Of a stretch of DNA of 64,000 nucleotides, positions 16,814-24,831 are shown piece after piece (position 1 is the stretch's first letter; every line of letters begins with the position of its first letter). The position numbers and the translations under genes are program-made. This DNA comes from Coriobacteriia bacterium (lineage in GTDB: Bacteria > Actinomycetota > Coriobacteriia > Anaerosomatales > Anaerosomataceae): assembly GCA_030651765.1 (NCBI GenBank), contig JAUSBY010000011.1, forward strand, positions 1-64,000. The letters are read 5' to 3'. Below the pieces are notes generated by a model that was given only the letters and a program-made list of their open reading frames with translations, ran no database searches and was not told the origin of the DNA.

Positions 16814-17263
16814 CTAGTCGGTAGACGCCGCATCAGCAACCGCATCCGCGGCCGCCTCGCCGCTCTCGGAGAGCCGATCGAGGACCTGCTGTGCCTTGGC
16901 CTCGGCGGCATCCACGCCACCTTTGACCGCTTCGCCGGCACGGACGACGGCATCCTTGGCCGCCGGCGCGACCTCATGGACCTTATCCTTGGCCTGGCGG
17001 GAGACCGTCTCGACCTGGTCGCGCAGACGATCCCTCGCAGCGTCGATCTTCACACGCAGCTCTTCGGTCTCATCGGCCACACGTGCGCGGCTGGTCTCGT
17101 AGAACTCCTTGCCCTCACCCCAGTACTCCTCGGCCTTGGAGGAGATGAACTCACGGTTCTCCTTGCCAGAGCGCGGCGAGAAGAGCAGACCGAGAACGGC
17201 GCCCACTGCACCGCCGAGAAGGAACGCTGCGAGGACGCTTTCACCTCTGCGATAGTCATACAT
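16814..17263 (-). CDS. YtxH-like general stress protein
   Basis: A 149-residue protein with one membrane segment (LAAFLLGGAVGAVLGLLFSP) followed by SGKENRE and a long charged alpha-helical, coiled-coil-like tail. This is the YtxH arrangement, known from Bacillus general-stress proteins of unclear biochemistry. ATG 17263 has GGAGGTG eight bases upstream and is preferred to TTG 17269. A short dyad (ACCGT-ACTAG-ACGGT, 17301-17315) lies in the upstream gap and may be a control site. Confidence 0.75.
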   Translation of the reverse strand: MYDYRRGESVLAAFLLGGAVGAVLGLLFSPRSGKENREFISSKAEEYWGEGKEFYETSRARVADETEELRVKIDAARDRLRDQVETVSRQAKDKVHEVAPAAKDAVVRAGEAVKGGVDAAEAKAQQVLDRLSESGEAAADAVADAASTD

Positions 17264-17332
17264 CGGCAACCCACCTCCGAGATCGTACGCGGACAGTCAC
17301 ACCGTACTAGACGGTACAGGTGTATGTACCCA

Positions 17333-18283
17333 TCACACCCGACCGTCGAGCGTCGAGCGTACCATAGACTCCACCAACTCCTGGAAATCAATGCCAACGG
17401 CCGCCGCCGCCATCGGCAGAAGCGACGTCTCGGTCATGCCCGGAGACGTGTTCACTTCGAGAACATACGGGACGTCGTCGGTACCAACGACCATATCCAC
17501 CCTGCTCACCCGCTCGCAGCCGAGCAGGACGTGGACCTTCTCGGCAAGTGCCACGACCTCTGCTATACGTTCGGGCTCGAGCCGGGCAGGCACGTAGTAG
17601 TCGGTCTCGCCGGGGGTGTACATGGCGTTGAAATCGAACAGCCCGGACTTCGGCACCATCTCCACCGGTGGCAGCACGCGCAGACCGCCCGGACCGTCGA
17701 GCACCGAGACGGCGAGCTCGCGACCATCGACCCACTTCTCTACGATCGCGGTGTCCCCGTAGGACAGCGCCGAGAGCAGCGCCTCGGGCAGCGCCTCGGC
17801 CTCGGTGACCCTCGCCAGGCCGAGTGCGGAGCCCTGCTCGGCCGGTTTGACCGCCACGGGAAAGCCTCCGACCGCGTCGGGGACGAGATCGAGCGCCGTG
17901 GCCGCGCCTGCCTGCTTGAACGCATCGGCGGTGAACGTGACCCACGCGGGCGTCGGGATGCCTGCACGCTCGAACAGCCGCTTGGAGACCGCCTTGTTCC
18001 ACGCAAGCGCCGAGGCAGCCACGCCGGGGCCGGTGTACGGGATGCGCAGGAACTCGAGGAGCTCCTGTATCGTGCCATCCTCGCCGTACTTGCCGTGGAG
18101 CGCGATGTAGACGGCATCCGGGCGCTCGGCGCGAAGCGTCGTCACGAGGTCCGGCGTCACGTCGAGCGCGAGCACCTTGTAGCCTCGCTCGATGAGCGCA
18201 TCGCATACGCGCTCGCCGCTCACGAGCGACACGTCACGTTCGAGCGAGCGCCCGCCCATGAGCACCGCGATCTTCTCGTTCAT
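17333..18283 (-). CDS. ddl: D-alanine--D-alanine ligase
   Basis: A 316-residue ATP-grasp ligase that joins two D-alanines for peptidoglycan. It shows VLMGGRSLERDVSL at the amino end, ALHGKYGEDGTIQ, PYTGPGVAASALAWNK, VKPAEQGSALG (ATP loop), VSRVDM, and VLEVNTSPGMTETSL with the metal ligands. ATG 18283 overlaps the aminotransferase stop (ATGA), so both are made from one T-box-controlled transcript. In most Ddl proteins the segment before SxxS reads KP...GSSVG; here it is EQGSALG, a mild deviation. Confidence 0.93.
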   Translation of the reverse strand: MNEKIAVLMGGRSLERDVSLVSGERVCDALIERGYKVLALDVTPDLVTTLRAERPDAVYIALHGKYGEDGTIQELLEFLRIPYTGPGVAASALAWNKAVSKRLFERAGIPTPAWVTFTADAFKQAGAATALDLVPDAVGGFPVAVKPAEQGSALGLARVTEAEALPEALLSALSYGDTAIVEKWVDGRELAVSVLDGPGGLRVLPPVEMVPKSGLFDFNAMYTPGETDYYVPARLEPERIAEVVALAEKVHVLLGCERVSRVDMVVGTDDVPYVLEVNTSPGMTETSLLPMAAAAVGIDFQELVESMVRSTLDGRV

Positions 18284-19566
18284 GATCGGCCCCTCTCCCC
18301 GGCCTGACCCGGTACGGCCGGCAGGACCCCGGCAACGGCGAATGCACGGTACAGCTCGAGGCGGTCGTCGAGCACCTCGGCGAGTCTGCGGATGCCTTCT
18401 CTGATCGCGTCCGGTTCGGCGAAGCAGAACGCCAGCCGCATGCAGTTCCGGCCACGACCGTCCGGGAAGAACGCATCGCCGGGGACATAGGTCACGCCAT
18501 GCTCGACTGCCTCGGCAAGGATCGACTTGAGATCGAGGAACGACGGCATCTCCACCCATACGAAGAAGCCGCCCTCGGGTACGGTCCAGTGCGCCTCGGC
18601 CGGGAAGTGCTCGGCGAGCGCCTCGAGCATCGCGTCGCGCCGCTCGGCATAGGTCCTGGTCAGGTCCTGCAACGTGCGCCGCCACCGGGTGCCGCTGAAG
18701 TATCGCTCGGCCGTCGCCTGCGCATAGGCGCTGCCGCACAGGTCTGCCGCCTGCTTGGCAAGGACGAACTTGGCGAGGATGGGGTGCGGCGCCGTTACCC
18801 ATCCGAGCCGCAGCCCGGGAGCGAAGATCTTGGAGAACGTCCCCGTGTAGATGACCTCGTCGTCGAGCGCGCGAAGCGGCAGGCAGTGCCCACCTTCGAA
18901 GCGCAAGCGCCCGTACGGGTCGTCCTCGATCACCGGGATATCGTAGGAGCGCGCCAGGTCGAGTAGCTCACGTCTCCGGACAGGCGTGAGCGTGACCCCT
19001 GCCGGGTTCTGGAAGGTCGGGATCGTGTAGATGAACTTCGCGCCGCGAGGGCCGAGTCGCTCGAGCTCGGCGGCAAGAAGATCGGTGCGCATGCCGCACT
19101 CGTCCATCGGGATGCAGACGATCTCGGGCTGGTACGCCGAGAACGCCTGGAGCGCGCCGAGGTACGTGGGCCCCTCGCAGATGATGGTGTCGCCCGGATC
19201 GATGAAGATCTTGGCGAGCAGGTCGAGCGCCTGCTGCGCGCCGGCGGTCACCACGACATCATCGGGGCGCAGCCTGACGCCGACCTCGGCCATCAGGTCG
19301 ATGACGACCTGGCGCACCGCCGGTCTGCCCTCCGAGGAACCGTACTGCAGCGCCTCGGGTCCCGACTCGCGAAGCGCGGCGGTCGCGGCCCTCACGACGT
19401 CGTCGGTCGGCACCCGGCTGATCTCGGGCATGCCGCCTGAAAACGAGATCATGTCGGGGCGCGTGGCGGCGGCGAACAGGTCGCGCACAGCGCTCGAACG
19501 CACGTCGGCCATACGGGCCGAGTAACGCCCGCTCCATTTGTCGAACACCACTCTGGCGGTACCCAT
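18280..19566 (-). CDS. Class I/II PLP-dependent aminotransferase
   Basis: The 428 residues match fold-type I aminotransferases of the LysN/ARO8/2-aminoadipate group. Visible are SGGMPE near the amino end, TAGAQQALDLLAKIF, PTYLGALQAF, the Asn of TFQNPAGVTL, EDDPYGRLRF, the PLP Lys in GTFSKIFAPGLRLGW and the substrate Arg in NCMRLAF. It lacks the helix-turn-helix of MocR regulators. ATG 19566 has AAGGAG six bases upstream. A T-box leader precedes it, so expression follows the charging of one tRNA; which amino acid is not resolved. ddl overlaps its end. Confidence 0.88.
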   Translation of the reverse strand: MGTARVVFDKWSGRYSARMADVRSSAVRDLFAAATRPDMISFSGGMPEISRVPTDDVVRAATAALRESGPEALQYGSSEGRPAVRQVVIDLMAEVGVRLRPDDVVVTAGAQQALDLLAKIFIDPGDTIICEGPTYLGALQAFSAYQPEIVCIPMDECGMRTDLLAAELERLGPRGAKFIYTIPTFQNPAGVTLTPVRRRELLDLARSYDIPVIEDDPYGRLRFEGGHCLPLRALDDEVIYTGTFSKIFAPGLRLGWVTAPHPILAKFVLAKQAADLCGSAYAQATAERYFSGTRWRRTLQDLTRTYAERRDAMLEALAEHFPAEAHWTVPEGGFFVWVEMPSFLDLKSILAEAVEHGVTYVPGDAFFPDGRGRNCMRLAFCFAEPDAIREGIRRLAEVLDDRLELYRAFAVAGVLPAVPGQAGERGRS

Positions 19567-19602
19567 TCGCTGCTCCTTCGGGCCGTGAGCCCCGGACAAC
19601 AG

Positions 19603-19633
19603 AAAACGACCCTGCCGACAGGGCGAGGGTCGT
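19603..19633 (-). terminator. T-box attenuator terminator
   Basis: On the minus strand ACGACCCT pairs with AGGGTCGT, with an inner GCC/GGC helix and a 5-nt loop, followed by TTTCT. It starts immediately after the T-box sequence, so its 5' arm can pair alternatively in the antiterminator. Confidence 0.8.
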
Positions 19634-19832
19634 CGCGGTACCACCTGTCTTCGTCCGGCGCTCGAGTGCGCCCGCCGGACCTCGTCTCTCCGGATATCGG
19701 CCGAAGCACCGCCCGCTTCCCCCCGCTCTCAGGAGCGGGACTGACGGGGGACCTGCGGAGGGGTGGCCGGGCGAATGATGCCCTCTTCCCTCACGTCCAC
19801 CTGCGATCTTCGCCCCACCTCAGGCGGGGTTG
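19603..19832 (-). ncRNA. T-box riboswitch (tRNA-sensing leader) of the aminotransferase-ddl operon
   Basis: The leader contains the T-box sequence AGGTGGTACCGCG (19634-19646), directly followed by a terminator hairpin (19606-19633), the normal arrangement of a transcription-attenuating T-box. Upstream lie a GTCCGGCG...CGCCGGAC hairpin (stem III position) and a GAGAGCGGG...GCGGTGC segment that may be the AG/GNUG part of stem I. Uncharged tRNA should stabilise the antiterminator and allow transcription. I could not identify the specifier codon with confidence. Confidence 0.85.
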
Positions 19833-19838
19833 CAGGCA

Positions 19839-19868
19839 ACCTTAGCACCGCACTTCCGCTGCGGTCAA
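19839..19868 (-). promoter_or_regulatory. Promoter of the T-box operon
   Basis: On the minus strand TTGACC (19863-19868) and TAAGGT (19839-19844) are separated by 18 bp and lie directly before the leader. The predicted transcription start is near 19832, giving a leader of about 265 nt before ATG 19566. The boxes start only 13 bp beyond the end of the upstream gene. Confidence 0.55.
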
Positions 19869-19880
19869 TCGGCCCGACCG

Positions 19881-20342
19881 TCAGGCCGGGAGACCCCGCA
19901 GAGCCCTCAGCCGCTCCGTCGCATGCTCGACGTCCGGCACATCTCCGCCCTCGAGCATGTAGCGCACGAGCGTGTCGGCCGCCTTGATGGCGCCGAGACA
20001 CACGAGATCGTCGTCGTACTCGAGCGAGACCCGGAACACGCCCTTCCCATCGCGCCGAAAGTCCCATGCGGTCTCTCCACGCAGGTCACGGGGCGATCCC
20101 GCACAAGCCATGAGCTCAAGGATCACGTGCTCGAGCAGATGCGGGACCTCGGTATCGGCCAGCTCCTCGGGGAAGGAGCGTCCCTTGCCGTTCAGGCATG
20201 CGTGCGAGACGAGACCGGGCAGGAGCTCGAGCGCGCGCTCGGCTACCCCGTCACCGGGAGTGGTGCTCAACGATCGGGCGTGCTCGACCATCACGATGAC
20301 ATCCACACGGTCCGGACACACGGTGATGCTCTGCACGCGCAT
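19881..20342 (-). CDS. Stand-alone homologue of the cyanophycin synthetase amino-terminal domain
   Basis: The 153 residues resemble the N domain of cyanophycin synthetase (CphA) along their whole length: LPGLVSHAC, VPHLLEHVILELMACAG (CphA has H-I-[IV]-EH-[IV]-A-LEL), RGETAW, then a strand GVFRVSLEYDDDLVCLGA and an AADTLVRYMLEGGD helix. The ATP-grasp and Mur-ligase modules of CphA are absent here and next door. In CphA this domain helps bind the polymer; a solo role is not known to me. Start ATG 20342. It lies 32 bp after a small membrane-protein gene. Confidence 0.6.
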   Translation of the reverse strand: MRVQSITVCPDRVDVIVMVEHARSLSTTPGDGVAERALELLPGLVSHACLNGKGRSFPEELADTEVPHLLEHVILELMACAGSPRDLRGETAWDFRRDGKGVFRVSLEYDDDLVCLGAIKAADTLVRYMLEGGDVPDVEHATERLRALRGLPA

Positions 20343-20374
20343 GATCGCCCCCAGACGTCGTGCCCGACCCGCGA

Positions 20375-20563
20375 TCAGCGTCGCCGCGATCCGAGATAAT
20401 ACGCGATCGATATCGCCGCGACGACCGCAACCACACCCACGACCACGACCGTGGTGGCACGTTCTGACGCGATGTGACGCGCCTCCACCTCGGCCATGTC
20501 GCGGATGTGGACCGCCTTGCGCTTCAGGTCCTCAACGGTGATGGGTGCGGCAGACTCGGTCAT
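20375..20563 (-). CDS. Small single-span membrane protein
   Basis: The 62 residues have a charged amphipathic first half (VEDLKRKAVHIRDMAEVEAR) and one membrane segment (TTVVVVGVVAVVAAISIAYYL) ending in GSRRR. The start ATG overlaps the stop of the preceding membrane-protein gene by 4 bp. The pair is likely to act together, perhaps as envelope or stress components; no family is recognised. Confidence 0.6.
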   Translation of the reverse strand: MTESAAPITVEDLKRKAVHIRDMAEVEARHIASERATTVVVVGVVAVVAAISIAYYLGSRRR

Positions 20564-20907
20564 TTCTGCATCGACCTCACTTTGATCACAATGAACACGA
20601 CGGAGAACAATACGTAGACGCCACCGATGAGCAGCAGCGCGCCGGGATGGGTCAACCAGGAGGCGAGCAACAGGTAGAGCGCGACGGCGATGAAGATGAG
20701 GCCGATCACGAGCAGGCAGCCCGCGGCGGTCGCCGACACCAAGGTGAGTCCCAGCTTCTGGATCGGAAGCACGATCTTCTCGCGGACGACCGTCTCGGCT
20801 TCCTGGCGCACCCAGTCAGATGCCGTCTGAAGCAGGTCGGCAGCGGCTTCTATGATGCCCTCGACACCTGTCTTCGGTCCCGGGGACCTCTGATCGGACG
20901 GTGCCAT
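20560..20907 (-). CDS. Phage-holin-superfamily-like membrane protein
   Basis: The 115 residues carry an amino-terminal amphipathic helix (GVEGIIEAAADLLQTASDWV) and two membrane segments (about 55-77 and 85-106). This arrangement resembles the Actinobacterial holin-X/YqjE-like small membrane proteins. ATG 20907 is chosen with AGGAGG five bases upstream; ATG 20910 is only two bases from it. The following small membrane gene is translationally coupled (ATGA). Confidence 0.6.
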   Translation of the reverse strand: MAPSDQRSPGPKTGVEGIIEAAADLLQTASDWVRQEAETVVREKIVLPIQKLGLTLVSATAAGCLLVIGLIFIAVALYLLLASWLTHPGALLLIGGVYVLFSVVFIVIKVRSMQK

Positions 20908-20980
20908 CATTTCCTCCTCGGGTCCGGAACATGCCACTTGCGAAGATACCCCAAAGCGCCGCCGATGCCCCGACAGTGAC

Positions 20981-21011
20981 AGCGGCGCCGCCCTCTCGGG
21001 ACGGCGCCGCT
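20981..21011. terminator. GC-rich hairpin after the rlpA-like gene
   Basis: AGCGGCGCCG (20981-20990) pairs perfectly with CGGCGCCGCT (21002-21011) around an 11-nt loop, 36 bp beyond the end of the rlpA-like gene. There is no proper U-run on the minus strand, so it may terminate weakly or protect the transcript end. On the plus strand it is followed by TGTTG. Confidence 0.45.
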
Positions 21012-21046
21012 TGTTGTACACAACGCTCGTGCAGACGGTTGCGGGT

Positions 21047-21688
21047 CTAGAGGATCCGGTACTTGACCGTCCCTACGCCAGAGAACCCGAGAGCCCCCGC
21101 GGTACCGGGTCCGAGATCGAAGACCCGGCCGGCGACATGCGGTCCGCGGTCCTGAACGACCGCGGTGCAGGTGCGTCCCTTGTACGAGAACTCGATCTTG
21201 GTGCCGAAGGGGAGGCTGCGGTGGGCGACGACCATGCTTGACGGCGTGAGTTTCCCGCCACCGGCCATCGTGTTGCCGTAGAAGCCAGGGCCGTACCACG
21301 AGACCTTGGCGCTCTTCCAGCCGGTAGTGTCGGCCGTCGACGCCGCAGATGTCGCAGGCGTCTGCTGCTTCGGAGCGGCGGGCTTAGGTGCAGGCTTGGG
21401 TGCGGGCTTGGGCTTGATGGCCGTCGGTGTGCGAACGCCCGAGGCCTTCGCCTCTGCCGCACCGAGACCGGACGGCTGCCGGAGATCGTCGGCTTTGGGC
21501 TGCTCAGCGGCCGGCGGCAGGACACTGCCACTCAGGCTGCCGGGTACGCCGACTTCGGTCACCTGCGCCGACGCGACAGTGGCCGGAACGATCCCGGCTC
21601 CGACGAGGAGCGTCACCGCAACGGCGACGCCGGTTGTGGCGGTTGCGACCGTGTTGAGGCCGAAGCCCCGCTTACTCTCTACCTTCAC
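21047..21688 (-). CDS. RlpA-like double-psi beta-barrel secreted protein
   Basis: The 213 residues have a signal/anchor segment (about 13-45), a Pro-Lys-rich linker (KPKPAPKPAPKPAAPK) and a C-terminal RlpA-like domain (about 125-213): VSWYGPGFYGNTMAGGG, AHRSLPFGTKI, VQDRGPHVAGRVFDL. Such domains bind or cut denuded glycan strands in the cell wall. GTG 21688 is preferred because GGAGG lies five bases upstream; ATG 21700 has none. A leader of about 300 nt precedes it. The catalytic Asp of active RlpA corresponds to the Asp of QDRGP; activity is plausible but unproven. Confidence 0.8.
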   Translation of the reverse strand: MKVESKRGFGLNTVATATTGVAVAVTLLVGAGIVPATVASAQVTEVGVPGSLSGSVLPPAAEQPKADDLRQPSGLGAAEAKASGVRTPTAIKPKPAPKPAPKPAAPKQQTPATSAASTADTTGWKSAKVSWYGPGFYGNTMAGGGKLTPSSMVVAHRSLPFGTKIEFSYKGRTCTAVVQDRGPHVAGRVFDLGPGTAGALGFSGVGTVKYRIL

Positions 21689-21993
21689 ACTGTCCTCCAT
21701 GTACGGGTACAGGACAGGCGGCAGCCCGGGACATACGACGACAGTCGAGCAGGGGGGAGAGAAGAAGCATGCCGTCGCGCTCCCGGCCACGCGGATCGGA
21801 CGTTCCCGCCGCCTTGGCCACTCAAGCACGAACTCTGCTATTCATGGTGGTGGACCGTTATCCTCCGGCGTCGCGCACCCTTGCACGACGCCCGCTGGTT
21901 CGATCGCCCGGAGTCCCGCACCTCGCCGGTCCGGCGCGGCGGCCCTTCGGCACGCACGCACACGCGGCACAGACTCCACTTTCCAGCCAACGG
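21689..21993 (-). promoter_or_regulatory. Long untranslated leader of the rlpA-like gene
   Basis: About 305 nt lie between a predicted transcription start and GTG 21688, with no open reading frame that looks coding. Several GC-rich inverted repeats are present, and a segment with GAACCAG followed by a stem and AAGGGTG recalls part of the c-di-AMP (ydaO) riboswitch, which often controls cell-wall hydrolases. The conserved 3' block of that riboswitch is not found, so I do not call it. Confidence 0.4.
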
Positions 21994-21999
21994 GGAGAG

Positions 22000-22028
22000 A
22001 CTCTAGCACACCCCGTGCCGTATGGGAA
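22000..22028 (-). promoter_or_regulatory. Candidate promoter of the rlpA-like gene
   Basis: On the minus strand TTCCCA (22023-22028) and TAGAGT (22000-22005) are separated by 17 bp, giving a start near 21993. Both boxes match the consensus at four of six positions. Confidence 0.4.
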
Positions 22029-22049
22029 CCACTTCGTTAGCGCGCGAGC

Positions 22050-24773
22050 TTACTGCGCCGGCGTCACCGTCGTCTCCACCGCGGCGCCCGACAGACGTCC
22101 CAGGACGTCCCCGAGCTCCCCGATGAGGCGCCCGTAGGCCGCCCAGTCACCCGTACGCTGCGCCTCGAGGGCACGCTCGTAGAGCTCCAGCGCTGCTGCG
22201 GGATCGGCCGGGGCACCGCCGTCGGTCGCCGGCACCTCCACCTCACCGAACACGCGCAAGAGCGCGGCGGCGAGATCGGTCTCCATGGCGACGGTGTCGC
22301 CGTACGCCACGATCACGCGCGTCAACTGTGGCATGGCGGTTTGCTCGGCCTGCAGGTAGAGCGGCTGGATGTAGACGATCGCCTCCTCGATGGGAATCAC
22401 GAGCAGGTTGCCGAAGATGACGCCGCTCCCGCGCTGACTCCACAGCGTGAGTTGCTGCGAGATGATCGGATCCTGGTTGATGCGGGCCGAGACCTGCTCC
22501 GGTCCGAGCACGAGCCGTTGCTTGGGCAGCGTGTACACGACGCGGGCTCCGTAATCATCCGGATCGGACTTGGCGGCCATCCAGCCGATCATGTTCGCTT
22601 TTGTCCGCGGCGTGAACGGCAGCATCAGCATGAAGTCTTCGCGGTCCTCCTCGGGGAGCTCCATCAGCACGTAGAACGGATCCATCGGGACCCCGCCGCC
22701 CTCGGTTCCCTCGCCCGGCAACGCCCACTGGTCCTCCTTGTTATAGAAGACCTTCGGGTCGAGCATGTGGTACGTCTTGTAGACCTCGGCCTGGAGCATG
22801 AACAGATCGGCCGGGTAGCGCAGGTGCGCACGAACACTCTCCGGCATCTCGGATGCGTCGGTGAGCAGGTCAGGGAAGACCCGGCTCCACGCCTCCAGCA
22901 GCGGATCGTCCGGATCGAACGCATACAGCGTGGTCGTGCCGTCATACGCATCGACCGTCATCTTCACCGAGTTGCGGATGTAGTTCGCCCCGCCGTAGCG
23001 TTCCGAGTAGGGGTAGCGGTCGGAGACCGTGTACCCGTCGAGGATCCACACGATCCGGTCGTCGATGATCGCGGGATACGGGTCCCCATCGAAGGTGAGC
23101 CACGGCGCAAGCGCCTCGGCACGCTCGGTGATCGAACGGCGGAACAGCACCTGGCTGTCCGACCGGATGTACCGGCTGAACACGATCTGCGGAGCCGAGA
23201 ATCGCAGCGCGAACGCGGCACGACGCAGCGGTCCCCCGACCTCGATCCCGCCCTGACCGGCATAGGTCGTCTCGGCGTTCTCGGAGCCCACCGGGTAGTC
23301 GAACTCGGGCAGCTCGGTATTGGCGATGACGTAGTTGCCCACCTGCTCACCGAAGTAGATGGCCGGCTGGGCAACCTCAAGATCGGTGCCGGACTCGGGC
23401 GGGATGTCCTTGACGATGAAGAGCGGGTAGCCCTGTCCGCTCGTCTCGTTCACGGGGCTCACCACGATCCCGTAGCCGTGCGTGTAGACGAGATGCTGGT
23501 TGACCCACGTCTGTGCCTGGTCCGCCAGCCGGGCGACGTTCATCTCGCGGACCGACACGAGGACCTGCCGACGCACGCCATCGACCGTGTAGCGATCCAC
23601 GTCCACATCGTTGAAGTCGTAGTAGGGACGGATTCCCTGCAGCTGGCGATACGTCTGCACGACGATCGTGGGGTCCCACACACGCACGTTCCTGATCGTC
23701 TGGGTGTTGGCGGTGAGGTTCTCGGCGGTGAGGTTCTCCTCGGCCGGGAATGCCCTGACTTCGATGTCCTCGAGGCCGTAGGCCGCACGTGTCGCCGCGA
23801 TGTTCCGCTCGATGTACGGTGACTCGGCCTCTACCTCGTTGGGGGATACCCGGAACTGCTGGACGAGACCCGGGTACACGCCGCCGACGAGGATGGCCGC
23901 GCCGACCCACGCGCCGACCGCGACTACCGGAAGCCTCCAGCCGCGGAAGCGGATGTTGACGAGCAACGCGATGCCCGAGAGCAGCGCGATGACGATCAGG
24001 ATCGTGTACGCGGGGATCTGAGCGTTGACGTCGGTGAACGACGCACCCACGACCTGCCCGCGCGGCGAGTAGACGAGCTCGAAGATGCTGAGCCAGTAGC
24101 CGAGCGCCTGCACGACGACGACGAAGCCACCGACGACCGACAGGTGGGCCTTCACGTGGGGATCGAAGCCCCTCCAGCGGTCCCATGGCCTGATCGATCC
24201 GTTGAACACGTGTAGCGCGGCGCTGGCGATGAGTGTGAAGACGAGAGTCCCGGTGAGCCAGGCCTGCACCAGCCGAAGCGCAGGTAGCGTGAAGAAGTAG
24301 AATCCGATGTCCCGGCCGAACTGCGGATCGGTCGCGCCAAAGAGCCCGCCTGATGTGGCGAGAGCGAACACCTCCCACGACTCGGCCATGGCCGCGCCCG
24401 CCACAAGGGCAGCCACGCCGCTTGCGACGAGCAGGGCCGTCCCCGCGATCCGACCGACCGCGTCACGCACCCGGTCGATGGCCACCTCCACGGGAAGGCC
24501 CACGGTGCCCGCGGGTCGCAGCACTCGCACCGGCGTCATCTTCCGGGCGATGGTCAGGTTGCCAAGCAGGATCGCGAAGAAGACGAGCCCGAAGGCGACG
24601 CCGGTCCCCCACTGCCAGGCGAGCGTGCGCCAGAACACACCGGTCTGCCCGACCTCGCCATACCACAGCGCGTCGGTGTAGAACTCGGCGATCGCGCCCG
24701 AAGCGACCAGGAGCGCGGCGAGTGCGATCGCGGCGATGGTCGTGGGGCGTATCTTGCGGCGTGACTGCTCCAT
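22050..24773 (-). CDS. UPF0182 family membrane protein
   Basis: A 907-residue protein of the UPF0182 (COG1615) family, common in Actinomycetota and cyanobacteria. About seven membrane segments fill residues 1-310, followed by a large extracytoplasmic domain with the conserved SPNEVEAESPYIERNIAATR, YTHGYGIV, RFMLMLPFTP-like and VIPIEEAIVYIQPLY segments. A Pro/Glu-rich C-terminal tail ends the protein. A short repeat (ENLTAENLTA) comes from two 15-bp direct repeats at 23711-23740. Its function is unknown; a cell-surface role is likely. It starts 58 bp downstream of the HD-GYP gene in the same orientation. Confidence 0.88.
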   Translation of the reverse strand: MEQSRRKIRPTTIAAIALAALLVASGAIAEFYTDALWYGEVGQTGVFWRTLAWQWGTGVAFGLVFFAILLGNLTIARKMTPVRVLRPAGTVGLPVEVAIDRVRDAVGRIAGTALLVASGVAALVAGAAMAESWEVFALATSGGLFGATDPQFGRDIGFYFFTLPALRLVQAWLTGTLVFTLIASAALHVFNGSIRPWDRWRGFDPHVKAHLSVVGGFVVVVQALGYWLSIFELVYSPRGQVVGASFTDVNAQIPAYTILIVIALLSGIALLVNIRFRGWRLPVVAVGAWVGAAILVGGVYPGLVQQFRVSPNEVEAESPYIERNIAATRAAYGLEDIEVRAFPAEENLTAENLTANTQTIRNVRVWDPTIVVQTYRQLQGIRPYYDFNDVDVDRYTVDGVRRQVLVSVREMNVARLADQAQTWVNQHLVYTHGYGIVVSPVNETSGQGYPLFIVKDIPPESGTDLEVAQPAIYFGEQVGNYVIANTELPEFDYPVGSENAETTYAGQGGIEVGGPLRRAAFALRFSAPQIVFSRYIRSDSQVLFRRSITERAEALAPWLTFDGDPYPAIIDDRIVWILDGYTVSDRYPYSERYGGANYIRNSVKMTVDAYDGTTTLYAFDPDDPLLEAWSRVFPDLLTDASEMPESVRAHLRYPADLFMLQAEVYKTYHMLDPKVFYNKEDQWALPGEGTEGGGVPMDPFYVLMELPEEDREDFMLMLPFTPRTKANMIGWMAAKSDPDDYGARVVYTLPKQRLVLGPEQVSARINQDPIISQQLTLWSQRGSGVIFGNLLVIPIEEAIVYIQPLYLQAEQTAMPQLTRVIVAYGDTVAMETDLAAALLRVFGEVEVPATDGGAPADPAAALELYERALEAQRTGDWAAYGRLIGELGDVLGRLSGAAVETTVTPAQ

Positions 24774-24831
24774 TGTGCCTCCCGGCAGTAGGTTCTCACG
24801 TCATGATGGTACCCGCCGGAAGCACAACGCC

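Noticed and set aside
21689-21993. c-di-AMP (ydaO) riboswitch before the rlpA-like gene
   Set aside because: Only part of the pattern is present and the conserved 3' core was not found; kept as an unassigned leader.
23711-23740. Two 15-bp direct repeats as a mobile or regulatory repeat
   Set aside because: They are in frame inside the UPF0182 gene and only produce a short repeated peptide; likely a small duplication.
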